Shown one piece after another: positions 1 through 7,023 of a DNA stretch of 10,998 bases (the stretch's first letter is position 1; every line of letters begins with the position of its first letter). Under the pieces are notes generated by a model, which saw nothing but the letters and a program-made list of their open reading frames with translations, was not told where the DNA came from and did not search any database. The translations under genes and the position numbers were made by a program. Source of the stretch: Holophagaceae bacterium UBA692 (GTDB lineage: Bacteria; Acidobacteriota; Holophagae; Holophagales; Holophagaceae); the NCBI GenBank assembly GCA_002297665.1, contig DBMS01000094.1, positions 1 through 10,998 of the forward strand. The letters are read 5' to 3'.

Positions 1-1037
1 CGGCCCCAGCGCCCGAGGCGCCCGCCGCCAAGGCGCCGGAAGCCCCGGAGCCGGTCAAGGCGGCCGAGCCCACCCCGGAGCCGGTCAAGGCGCCCGAGCC
101 GGCGCCTGCGAAGGTGGCCGAGCCCGCGGCGGCCAAGGCTCCCGAGCCCGCGGCGGCCAAGACCCCCGAGGCTCCAAAGGTCTCCGAGCCTTCGGCTCCG
201 GAGGCCCCCGCGGCCTACGTCTACGACCTCAAGGCCGCGCCCAACCGGCAGGTGGTGATGCCCAAGACGGTGCCCCTGCCCAGCCTGAAGGCCTACCTCG
301 AGGAGCAGGCCGCCCTGGCCGCCGCCGACGAGGCCAAGTGGAAGAAGACGCTCGCGGACTACGAGACGGCCAAGGCCAAGGCCGAGGCCGAGGGCAAGGA
401 CGCCCCCAAGCCGCCGGTGCGCCCCGTGCCCAAGCCGGACGCCAACGACATGAAGTTCCCCGCGCCCCAGGCGCCCACGGATCCCGACCTCCTGAAGCTC
501 ATGGAGGTCCTGGGCGACAAGGTGGAGGAAGCCTTCCAGCAGGGCGGCGAAATGACCTGCCAGATCCACCGGGACGCCATCCGGGAGGCCCTGGAGCTCT
601 GCCGCGAGGACCCGGCGCTGCGCTACGAGATGCTCGCGGACGAGACGGCGACCCACTATCCGGCGGCCCAGGGCTGGGCTTTCGCGGTGGTCTACCACCT
701 CACCAGCATCCGCCGGCACAAGCGCCTGCGCCTGCGCATCCTGGTGCCCGAGGGCTTCGAGCCCCAGAGCGCCGTTCCCGTCTACCCCACGGCCAACTGG
801 CTGGAGCGGGAGATCTGGGACATGCTGGGCATCAGGTTCCAGGGACACCCCGACATGACCCGCATCCTCTGCCCCGAGGACTGGGAGGGCCACGCCCTCC
901 GCAAGGAATATCCGACCCCCGGCCTGGGCCAGCGGGACATCGACTTCCGGGAGGACCGGAGCGGCGTGCTGATGCGCATCGCGATGGAGAAGGCCGGGAA
1001 CCTGGGCATCAACCTCCATCCGCCCAAAGCTGAATAG
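1..1037 (+). CDS. nuoC: NADH-quinone oxidoreductase subunit C (NuoC), 5'-truncated, with Ala/Pro-rich N-terminal extension
   Basis: This is the 30-kDa hydrophilic subunit of complex I. It sits in the peripheral arm next to NuoB and NuoD and helps shape the connecting module leading to the quinone site. The first full codon in the window is at 3, and 344 codons are visible before TAG. The 30-kDa domain runs from about 485 to the end. It carries the family signature near 800-915: an E-x-W-D-M-L-G-I core (Trp codon at 816), GHPDM, then PEDWEGH and LRK-YP. Upstream lies an Ala/Pro/Glu/Lys-rich stretch (3-220) and a charged, probably helical segment (276-400), neither typical of NuoC. A GTG at 114 is in frame, but it has no Shine-Dalgarno and the same low-complexity protein continues upstream of it, so the true start is left of the window. 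The extension may be a long tail or a linker to an upstream fused domain such as NuoB; this cannot be decided here. NuoC identity is certain; the 5' limit is not. Confidence 0.95.
   Translation, partial: APAPEAPAAKAPEAPEPVKAAEPTPEPVKAPEPAPAKVAEPAAAKAPEPAAAKTPEAPKVSEPSAPEAPAAYVYDLKAAPNRQVVMPKTVPLPSLKAYLEEQAALAAADEAKWKKTLADYETAKAKAEAEGKDAPKPPVRPVPKPDANDMKFPAPQAPTDPDLLKLMEVLGDKVEEAFQQGGEMTCQIHRDAIREALELCREDPALRYEMLADETATHYPAAQGWAFAVVYHLTSIRRHKRLRLRILVPEGFEPQSAVPVYPTANWLEREIWDMLGIRFQGHPDMTRILCPEDWEGHALRKEYPTPGLGQRDIDFREDRSGVLMRIAMEKAGNLGINLHPPKAE
43..161 (+). repeat. In-frame direct repeats coding the Ala/Pro/Glu/Lys-rich linker of NuoC
   Basis: Two perfect direct repeat pairs are visible. A 20-base unit occurs at 43-62 and again at 73-92, 30 bases apart (10 codons), coding P-E-P-V-K-A. 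An 18-base unit occurs at 120-137 and 144-161, 24 bases apart (8 codons), coding EPAAAK followed by AP or TP. Both periods are multiples of three, so expansion or loss of units keeps the reading frame. The encoded composition resembles the flexible Ala/Pro linkers that join domains in multidomain enzymes. Slippage or unequal recombination is the likely origin (inference). Confidence 0.8.
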
Positions 1038-1046
1038 GAGTTCCTT

Positions 1047-2147
1047 GTGTTCAAGAACGAGGAGATGGAAATAAACATGGGACCGCAGCACCCGTCCACG
1101 CACGGGGTGCTGCGCCTGAAGCTCAAGCTCGACGGCGAGATCATCACGAAGTGCACCCCCTGCATCGGCTACCTCCACCGGGGCGTCGAGAAGATCTGCG
1201 AGAACAAGAGCTTCTTCCAGGGCCAGGTGTGGACCGACCGCATGGACTACACGTCGGCCATCGCCAACAACCTGGGCTGGGCGGAATCCATCGAGAAGCT
1301 CTTCGGCATCACGGTGCCCAGGCGCGCGGTGTACATCCGGACCCTGCTCAACGAGTTCAACCGCCTGGCCTCCCACCTGATCTGGCTGGCCACCCACGGC
1401 CTCGACATCGGCGCCATGACGGTGTTCATCTACACCTTCCGGGAGCGGGAGGCGATCCTGGACATCTTCGACGCCTTCTGCGGGTCCCGGCTCACCACCA
1501 CGGCCTTCCGCATCGGCGGGCTGCGGGAGGACCTGCCGCCGGGCTTCGAGAAGAAGGTCCGGGACTTCCTGGCGAAGTTCCCCGACTGCATCAACGAATA
1601 TGAGACCCTCCTCACCGAAAACCGCATCTGGAAGAAGCGCACCATCGGCGTGGGCATCCTCAAGGCCGAGGACGCCATCGCCATGGGCGTCACCGGGCCG
1701 GTGCTGAGGGCCGCCGGGGTGCCCTACGACATCCGCAAGGCCTTCCCCTACGCCGCCTACTCGGAGATGGACTTCGAGATCCCCACGCGCACCGAGGCCG
1801 ATACCTACGCGCGGTACCAGGTCCGCCTGGAGGAGATGCGCCAGAGCGCCCGGATCATCCAGCAGTGCATCGACGGGCTGCCGGAAGGCCCCGTGATGGC
1901 CAAGCTGCCCAAGGTGCTCCGCTCCGAGGTGAACGAGGTCTACCACCCCACCGAGGCCCCCAAGGGCGAGCTGGGCTACTACCTGGTGGGCGAGAAGGGT
2001 TCGCTGAACCCCTACCGCTTCCACGTGCGGGCCCCGGGCTTCATCAACCTCCAGGCCCTGCCCATGATGATCGAGGGTGGCCTGGTGGCCGACGTGATCG
2101 CCACGATCGGAACGCTTGACGTGGTCCTGGGAGAGATCGACCGATGA
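1047..2147 (+). CDS. nuoD: NADH-quinone oxidoreductase subunit D (NuoD, 49-kDa subunit)
   Basis: This peripheral-arm subunit, related to the large subunit of [NiFe] hydrogenases, forms most of the quinone-reduction chamber with NuoB and NuoH. The protein has 366 residues, slightly short at the N-terminus, where it begins just ahead of the conserved MGPQHPSTHG motif (residues 11-20). His19 and Tyr68 (in DRMDY) are 49 residues apart, the same spacing as the quinone-ligating His59 and Tyr108 of the bovine 49-kDa subunit, so the active site looks intact. GYLHRGVEK (41-49) and the C-terminal GEIDR are also family hallmarks. The GTG start at 1047 is chosen because GGAG (1037-1040) lies 6 bases upstream and overlaps the nuoC stop; ATG codons further in would cut towards the conserved N-terminus. 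It is a separate gene, not fused to nuoC as in E. coli. Its stop overlaps the nuoH start as ATGA, suggesting translational coupling. Confidence 0.97.
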   Translation: MFKNEEMEINMGPQHPSTHGVLRLKLKLDGEIITKCTPCIGYLHRGVEKICENKSFFQGQVWTDRMDYTSAIANNLGWAESIEKLFGITVPRRAVYIRTLLNEFNRLASHLIWLATHGLDIGAMTVFIYTFREREAILDIFDAFCGSRLTTTAFRIGGLREDLPPGFEKKVRDFLAKFPDCINEYETLLTENRIWKKRTIGVGILKAEDAIAMGVTGPVLRAAGVPYDIRKAFPYAAYSEMDFEIPTRTEADTYARYQVRLEEMRQSARIIQQCIDGLPEGPVMAKLPKVLRSEVNEVYHPTEAPKGELGYYLVGEKGSLNPYRFHVRAPGFINLQALPMMIEGGLVADVIATIGTLDVVLGEIDR

Positions 2148-3301
2148 ACGCAACCCCCGAGCTGACCCTCCTCCAGACCTGCCTGATGGCCGTGATCCAG
2201 GCCGTGTGCGTGGTCCTCTTCATCTTCATCATCGTGCCGCTGACCATCTACGCGGAACGCAAGGTGCTGGGCCACGCCCAGGACCGCCTGGGCGCGACCC
2301 GCATCGCGGGCCACCGCGTCGGGCTCACGGGCTGGCTGAACCGCGGCATGTGGCGCATGGGCAAGGTGCCTTTCCTGTCCTACTGGCGCGGGCTCCCCAT
2401 GCTGGTGGGCGACATCGCCAAGCTGTTCCTCAAGGAGGACATCGTCCCCACCAAGGCCGACCGGGCCATCTTCCTGGTGGCGCCGGCCCTGTCGCTGATC
2501 GCGTCGGTGGTGGTGTTCGCGGCGGTGAGCTTCTACCCGGGCGCGCTGTTCACCTTCCCGAAGTTCGTGCCGGTCCTCGGGGGCGTGCCCTTCAACGGCT
2601 TCATCACCGACATGAACGTGGGCCTGCTGTTCATCCTGGGCATCGCCTCGGTGGGCGTCTACGGCATCGTGCTGGGCGCCTGGGCCTCCAATTCCAAGTA
2701 TCCCCTCCTGGGCGGCCTGCGTTCCGGCGCCCAGATCGTCAGCTACGAGGTGCCCCTGACCCTCAGCCTTCTGGTGCCGGTGGTGCTCACGGGGACCCTG
2801 AACTTCAACGACATGACCCGCAAGCTGGCCCTGGAGACCTCTCCCCTGGCCGCGCCGCTCATGGCGGTGGGCTTCCTGGTGTACTTCACCTGCGGCTTCG
2901 CCGAGACCAACCGCATGCCCTTCGACATGCCCGAAGCCGAGAACGAGCTGGTGGCCGGGTTCCATACCGAATACTCCGGAATGCGCTTCGGGTTCTTCTA
3001 CCTGGCCGAGTACATCAACATGGTGGTCGTCTCGGCCCTGGCCAGCGCCTTCTTCCTGGGCGGGCCCTACCTGCTGCCCTTCGGCCTGCACCGCTTCGTC
3101 CAGGACTGGCCCGTCCTCGGAGCGCCCAACGCGCTCTGGTACGTCGTGAAGATGATCCTCCTGCTGTTCGTCTTCATCTGGGTGCGCGGGACCATTCCCC
3201 GCTACCGGTACGACCAGGTCATGGCAGTGGCGTGGAAATATCTGATTCCTTTCACGCTTGTCCTTGTAGTGCTGGCCGCGGCCTTGCGCTTCGCGGCCTA
3301 G
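2144..3301 (+). CDS. nuoH: NADH-quinone oxidoreductase subunit H (NuoH), with an enlarged first cytoplasmic loop
   Basis: This membrane subunit (ND1 homologue) links the quinone chamber to the proton-pumping arm and forms the quinone entry channel. The protein has 385 residues, longer than the roughly 325 of E. coli, with about eight or nine hydrophobic segments. The first helix (about 12-36) leads into ERKVLG (38-43) and QDRLGATR (46-53). The acidic loop ETNRMPFDMPEAENEL (254-269), followed by VAGFHTEYSG, is the strongest family signature. The canonical RxGPNR loop motif reads RLGATR, and about 20-25 extra residues rich in Trp, Arg and Gly lie between it and the LFLKED segment (94-99). The C-terminal part holds IWVRGTIPRYRYDQ, another conserved block. 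ATG at 2144 overlaps the nuoD stop and has a GGGAGAG ribosome site 8 bases upstream. Confidence 0.97.
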   Translation: MNATPELTLLQTCLMAVIQAVCVVLFIFIIVPLTIYAERKVLGHAQDRLGATRIAGHRVGLTGWLNRGMWRMGKVPFLSYWRGLPMLVGDIAKLFLKEDIVPTKADRAIFLVAPALSLIASVVVFAAVSFYPGALFTFPKFVPVLGGVPFNGFITDMNVGLLFILGIASVGVYGIVLGAWASNSKYPLLGGLRSGAQIVSYEVPLTLSLLVPVVLTGTLNFNDMTRKLALETSPLAAPLMAVGFLVYFTCGFAETNRMPFDMPEAENELVAGFHTEYSGMRFGFFYLAEYINMVVVSALASAFFLGGPYLLPFGLHRFVQDWPVLGAPNALWYVVKMILLLFVFIWVRGTIPRYRYDQVMAVAWKYLIPFTLVLVVLAAALRFAA

Positions 3302-3311
3302 GGGAGTGAGT

Positions 3312-3818
3312 ATGCGAACGTTCCTCAAGACATTGTTCCCGGTGGACATCTTCAAGGGCATGAAGCTGACGGGCACGCACTTCGCGAAGGTCTTCGCCAC
3401 GGCGAACCGGCGCAAGGTGAAGCTGCACGTCACCGAGGAGTACCCCGAGGTGCCCGTGAAGCTGGCCCCCCGGTTCCGCGGGCGGCTCACGATGCTCAAG
3501 GACGAGCAGGGCGAGATCAAGTGCGTGTGCTGCCTGGCCTGCGAGAAGATCTGCCCCACCCAGGTGATCACCATCGAGAGCGGCAAGAAGGAGGGGCGCA
3601 AGACCAAGATCCCCACCCGCTACGACTTCGAGATGGAGCGCTGCATCTTCTGCGAGTTCTGCGTGGAGAGCTGCGGGTTCGACTCCATCATCCTTAACCA
3701 CCAGTTCGAACTGGCGGCCTACAACCGCGAGGACTTCTCCATCGGCATGCTGGGCGAATCCCAGAACATGTTCGGGCTGACCCCGGTCGGCAAGTTCTCC
3801 TATTCGGACGAGGACTGA
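3312..3818 (+). CDS. nuoI: NADH-quinone oxidoreductase subunit I (NuoI), two [4Fe-4S] clusters
   Basis: This ferredoxin-like subunit carries clusters N6a and N6b and passes electrons toward NuoB/N2. With ATG 3312 it has 168 residues. An N-terminal amphipathic stretch is followed by EEYPEVPVKLAPRFRGRL, a family hallmark. The first cluster motif has cysteines 71, 74, 77 and 81 (CxxCxxCxxxCP), with an additional Cys73 inside it. The second has cysteines 111, 114, 117 and 121, but the residue after Cys121 is Gly instead of the usual Pro. All eight ligands are present, so both clusters should form. An in-frame GTG at 3306 would add two residues; ATG 3312 is preferred because GGGGAG (3301-3306) sits 5 bases before it. 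Its position directly after nuoH, with no nuoG between nuoD and nuoH, fits an 11-subunit-type gene order. Confidence 0.96.
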   Translation: MRTFLKTLFPVDIFKGMKLTGTHFAKVFATANRRKVKLHVTEEYPEVPVKLAPRFRGRLTMLKDEQGEIKCVCCLACEKICPTQVITIESGKKEGRKTKIPTRYDFEMERCIFCEFCVESCGFDSIILNHQFELAAYNREDFSIGMLGESQNMFGLTPVGKFSYSDED

Positions 3819-3822
3819 ACCC

Positions 3823-4377
3823 ATGGTCGAAACCTTCCTGGCTTTCATCGGGCGCAACCTCTTCCTGGTCTTCGGCCTCATGGCCGTGGGCGGGGCGTTG
3901 GCGCTGGTATTTTCCAAGAACGCCGTTCACAGCGTGGTGGGCTTCCTCTTCTCCATGCTCTCGGTGGCGGGCTGCTACCTCTGCATGAGCGCCGAGTTCC
4001 TGGCGGTGGCCCAGCTCCTGGTCTACGCCGGGGGCATCGTGGTCCTGTTCCTCTTCGTGGTCATGCTGGTGGAAATGACCAAATTCAAGGAAAAGGGCCT
4101 GTTCCAGTCGCAGACGCCCTATGCCCTCGTGGCCGTGGCCATCGGGGCCGCGGCCATCGTCGGGGTCTTCGTGAGCACCTGGTTCACGAAGAGCGCGGAT
4201 GTGGCCCTCACGCTCGATCCGGGCCTGGCCCGGGGGCTGGACGTGGCCAAGGAGAACTCCCAGGCCGTGAGCCGGGGGCTCTTCGCGGGCTACCTGCTGC
4301 CCTTCGAGATCCTGTCGGTGATCCTGCTGGTGGCCCTGGTCGGGGCCGTGACGCTGGCCAAGAAGGAAAGGGTGTAG
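3823..4377 (+). CDS. nuoJ: NADH-quinone oxidoreductase subunit J (NuoJ)
   Basis: This small membrane subunit (ND6 homologue) has 184 residues and about five transmembrane helices. It lies between NuoH and NuoK in the membrane arm. The third helix carries the conserved VYAGGIVVLFLFVVMLVEM block with Tyr68, equivalent to the tyrosine at the pi-bulge implicated in coupling quinone chemistry to proton movement. The first helix region has the typical FSKNAVHSVVGFLFSML pattern. A hydrophilic loop (about residues 118-145) precedes the last helix, which ends in the basic AKKERV. ATG 3823 is four bases after the nuoI stop, with GAGGA at 3810-3814 as ribosome site; the nuoK start follows three bases after the stop. 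It looks complete and ordinary. Confidence 0.95.
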   Translation: MVETFLAFIGRNLFLVFGLMAVGGALALVFSKNAVHSVVGFLFSMLSVAGCYLCMSAEFLAVAQLLVYAGGIVVLFLFVVMLVEMTKFKEKGLFQSQTPYALVAVAIGAAAIVGVFVSTWFTKSADVALTLDPGLARGLDVAKENSQAVSRGLFAGYLLPFEILSVILLVALVGAVTLAKKERV

Positions 4378-4380
4378 GCC

Positions 4381-4683
4381 ATGGCATCCATGAACACGGT
4401 CCTCTTCATCTCATTCCTGCTGTTCTCCGCGGGCGTGGCAGGCGTCCTCGTGCGCCGCAACGCCCTGGTGATCCTCATGTGCGTGGAGCTCATGCTCAAC
4501 GCCGCCAACCTGAACCTGGTGGCCTTCGCGCGCCACGCGGGGACGGTGGCGGGACAGGCCTTCGCCCTGCTGGTGATGGGCCTGGCCGCCGCGGAAGTGG
4601 CCATCGGCCTGGCGCTGGTGGTGGCCCTCTACCGCAGGAAGGACACCATCCAGGTGGACCAGATCAACCTTCTCAGGGGCTGA
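4381..4683 (+). CDS. nuoK: NADH-quinone oxidoreductase subunit K (NuoK)
   Basis: This three-helix membrane subunit (ND4L homologue) has 100 residues, the usual family length. The two membrane-embedded glutamates needed for proton transfer are present at Glu36 (in CVELMLN) and Glu72 (in AAAEVAIGLA), the same positions as in E. coli NuoK. VLVRRNALVILM (22-33) is the conserved loop and second helix. The C-terminal tail (YRRKDTIQVDQINLLRG) is typical. An in-frame ATG at 4390 is an alternative start, but ATG 4381 aligns Glu36 and Glu72 exactly with E. coli numbering; an AAGGAAAGGG stretch at the end of nuoJ lies upstream. The gene end contains AGGGG (4675-4679), which could serve as ribosome site for the small ORF that follows. 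Confidence 0.96.
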   Translation: MASMNTVLFISFLLFSAGVAGVLVRRNALVILMCVELMLNAANLNLVAFARHAGTVAGQAFALLVMGLAAAEVAIGLALVVALYRRKDTIQVDQINLLRG

Positions 4684-4685
4684 GC

Positions 4686-4727
4686 ATGACCTCCCCTCTG
4701 ACGACTTCGACCCAGGTGAACGCATGA
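4686..4727 (+). CDS. Possible 13-codon ORF coupling nuoK to nuoL translation
   Basis: Between nuoK and nuoL there is an ATG (4686) two bases after the nuoK stop. It opens a 13-codon frame (MTSPLTTSTQVNA) ending at TGA 4725-4727, which overlaps the nuoL ATG (4724-4726) as ATGA. An AGGGG ribosome site (4675-4679) lies 6 bases upstream of the ATG. The arrangement would let ribosomes leaving nuoK re-initiate and then be handed to nuoL. The peptide is polar, rich in Thr and Ser, and has no recognisable function. It may be a translational-coupling leader or chance. The AGGTGA at 4714-4719 inside it probably serves as the nuoL ribosome site. Confidence 0.3.
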   Translation: MTSPLTTSTQVNA

Positions 4728-6967
4728 TCATGGAACACGCAGTCCAGAGCACGCCCCTCCACAGTTCGGTGCTCTGGCTCATCCCCTTCCTGCCGCTGTT
4801 CGGCGCCATCCTGAACGGCGCCACGGGGCGCACGCTCAAGAACAACAAGCTGGTGGACCTCATCGCCCTGGGTTCCGTGGCGGCCTCCTTCCTGCTGGTG
4901 TGCTACACCTTCATCCAGCTCATGGGCATGGAGCCGGCGAACCGCTCCGTGACCCAGACGGTGTGGACCTGGCTGAGCCTGGGCGACGCCCAGGTGCTGG
5001 GCGGGATCACCCACAACACCATGGCCTGGGCCTACAAGGTGGATCCCCTTTCCGCCTGCATGGGCCTGCTGGTGACCGGGGTGGGCTTCCTCATCCACCT
5101 GTTCTCCACGGGCTACATGGCCGATGAGCGCAAGAGCGGCGAGTACTACCGCTTCATGGCCTACCTGAACCTCTTCATCTTCTCCATGCTCAACCTGGTG
5201 CTGGGCGCGAACATGATCATCATGTTCCTGGGCTGGGAAGGGGTGGGGCTTTGCAGCTACCTGCTGATCGGATTCTACTTCGACCGCGAATACGCGGCGG
5301 TGGCGGGCAAGAAGGCCTTCGTCACCAACCGCATCGGCGACTTCGGCTTCCTCCTGGGCTTCTTCCTGATCTTCATGGTCTACGGCTCGGTGGACTTCGA
5401 CACGCTCATGGGCATGACCCGGGACATCCTGGCCCGGCCCGAGATCACGCTCTTCGGCGTCTCCCACGCGCCCACCTGGTGGTTCAACCTCATCGGCTGC
5501 TGCCTGTTCCTGGGCGCCTGCGGCAAGAGCGCCCAGATTCCCCTCTACGTCTGGCTTCCGGACGCCATGGCGGGCCCGACCCCGGTCAGCGCCCTCATCC
5601 ACGCGGCCACCATGGTCACCTCGGGCCTCTACATGATCGCCCGGCTCAATTTCATCTACGTCAACGCCCCCGTGGCCCTGTCGGTGGTGCTCTTCGTGGG
5701 GGCCCTCACGGCCCTGGTGGCGGCGAGCATGGGCCTGGCGCAGTACGACATCAAGAAGGTGCTGGCCTACTCCACGGTGAGCCAGCTGGGGTTCATGTTC
5801 ATGGGCATGGGCGCGGGAGCCTTCTCCGCCGGCATGTTCCACGTCTTCACCCACGCCTTCTTCAAGGCCGCCCTCTTCCTGGGGTCCGGCTCGGTGATCC
5901 TGGCCTGCCACCACGAGCAGGACATGCGCAACATGGGCGGATTGAGGAAGTACATGCCCTGGACCTTCGCGTCCATGGGCATCGCGACCCTCGCCATCGC
6001 CGGCATCTTCCCCTTCTCGGGCTTCTTCTCCAAGGACGAGATCCTCTGGAAGGTGTTCGAGGGGTGGTTCGCGGGCGGAACCTACCAGGGCTCCACCCTC
6101 AACCTGGTGGCCTGGTGCATGGGCATGATCGCGGCGTTCATGACGGCCTTCTACATGGTCCGGCTCATGGCCATGACCTTCTTCGGGGAGTACCGGGGCG
6201 CGGGGCATGACCCCCACCACCTCACGGTGCCTTCCGAAGTCCACCACGCCGCCGACGACCATGCCGGGCACGGCGCCTCGCACGGTCACGACGACCACGC
6301 CGGCCACGAGGCCCACGGTCCCCGGGAGGTGCCCTGGAACATGTGGGTGCCCGTCGCCCTGCTGGGGCTGCTGGCCCTGGTGGGCGGCTTCCTGAACATC
6401 CCCCACAGCCTCCACTGGATCGGCAGCGGCCACTTCAGCTCCTGGATCGCCCCGCTGCTCTACCAGTCCCACGCCCACGAGGCCCATGAGGCCATCCCGG
6501 CCATGGAATACATCCTGATGTTCGTGGCCACCGTCGTGTGGGCGCCGGCCGCCATGGGCCTGGCCTGGTGGTTCTACGGCGCGGATCCCACCTGGTCCAG
6601 GCCCAGGGCCTTCGTGAAGCGCTTCCCGGAGCTGTTCGAGTGGGTCAACGCCAAGTACTACATCGACGAGTTCTACGAAGCCGCTTTCATCGGCCCCTGC
6701 AAGCAGCTGGGGGCCCAGTTGTGGGCCTTCGACACCTGGGCGGTGGACGGCATGGTGAACGGCGCGGCGCGCTTCACCCTCGCCGGCAGCCACGCCCTGC
6801 ACTGGTTCGACGCCAAGATCGTCGACGGCCTCGTGAACCTCGTGGCGTGGGTGCTCCAGCAGGTCGCCGGGGGCTTCCGCAAGCTCCAGAGCGGCCGGGT
6901 CCAGAACTACGCCTTCGTGATGTTCCTGGGCTTCCTGGTGTTCGCATTCTGGAAGTTCCTGGCCTGA
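4724..6967 (+). CDS. nuoL: NADH-quinone oxidoreductase subunit L (NuoL), with a His-rich loop
   Basis: This is the distal antiporter-like subunit of the membrane arm (ND5 homologue), with a long lateral helix along the arm. The protein has 747 residues, against 613 in E. coli. Key charged residues are present: Glu172 in LGWEGVGLCSYLL, Lys268 in GKSAQIPLYVWLPDAM, and Lys437 in FFSKDEIL. GPTPVSALIHAATMVTSG and HVFTHAFFKAALFL are classical motifs. Residues 495-531 hold 12 histidines out of 37, with DDHAGH occurring twice 12 residues apart, in a loop before a later transmembrane helix. A second small cluster (SHAHEAHEA) lies further on. The C-terminus (KLQSGRVQNYAFVMFLGFLVF) matches the family end, so the gene is complete. 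ATG 4724 is chosen for its AGGTGA site (4714-4719); ATG 4730 is a possible alternative. A 56-base spacer without visible features follows before nuoM. Confidence 0.97.
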   Translation: MIMEHAVQSTPLHSSVLWLIPFLPLFGAILNGATGRTLKNNKLVDLIALGSVAASFLLVCYTFIQLMGMEPANRSVTQTVWTWLSLGDAQVLGGITHNTMAWAYKVDPLSACMGLLVTGVGFLIHLFSTGYMADERKSGEYYRFMAYLNLFIFSMLNLVLGANMIIMFLGWEGVGLCSYLLIGFYFDREYAAVAGKKAFVTNRIGDFGFLLGFFLIFMVYGSVDFDTLMGMTRDILARPEITLFGVSHAPTWWFNLIGCCLFLGACGKSAQIPLYVWLPDAMAGPTPVSALIHAATMVTSGLYMIARLNFIYVNAPVALSVVLFVGALTALVAASMGLAQYDIKKVLAYSTVSQLGFMFMGMGAGAFSAGMFHVFTHAFFKAALFLGSGSVILACHHEQDMRNMGGLRKYMPWTFASMGIATLAIAGIFPFSGFFSKDEILWKVFEGWFAGGTYQGSTLNLVAWCMGMIAAFMTAFYMVRLMAMTFFGEYRGAGHDPHHLTVPSEVHHAADDHAGHGASHGHDDHAGHEAHGPREVPWNMWVPVALLGLLALVGGFLNIPHSLHWIGSGHFSSWIAPLLYQSHAHEAHEAIPAMEYILMFVATVVWAPAAMGLAWWFYGADPTWSRPRAFVKRFPELFEWVNAKYYIDEFYEAAFIGPCKQLGAQLWAFDTWAVDGMVNGAARFTLAGSHALHWFDAKIVDGLVNLVAWVLQQVAGGFRKLQSGRVQNYAFVMFLGFLVFAFWKFLA

Positions 6968-7023
6968 ACCCCTTCTCCCCTTCGATTTCCCCGTTCGACC
7001 TTTAGACGCTCCCTGGAGTTCCC

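Noticed and set aside
114..116. GTG at 114 as the start of nuoC
   Set aside because: No ribosome site precedes it, and the same Ala/Pro/Glu/Lys-rich coding pattern continues upstream to the window edge.
3306..3308. GTG at 3306 as the start of nuoI
   Set aside because: It overlaps the GGGGAG ribosome site that is well spaced for the ATG at 3312.
2012..3616. Long open frame on the minus strand (534 codons) opposite nuoD-nuoI
   Set aside because: It lies opposite strongly conserved nuo genes. Its protein is a low-complexity mix rich in His, Gly, Glu and Gln, typical of a GC-rich antisense shadow, with no recognisable domain.
4673..6802. Very long minus-strand open frame (709 codons) opposite nuoL
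   Set aside because: Same reason: absence of stops comes from high GC at third positions of nuoL. The translation is His/Gly/Glu-rich without motifs.
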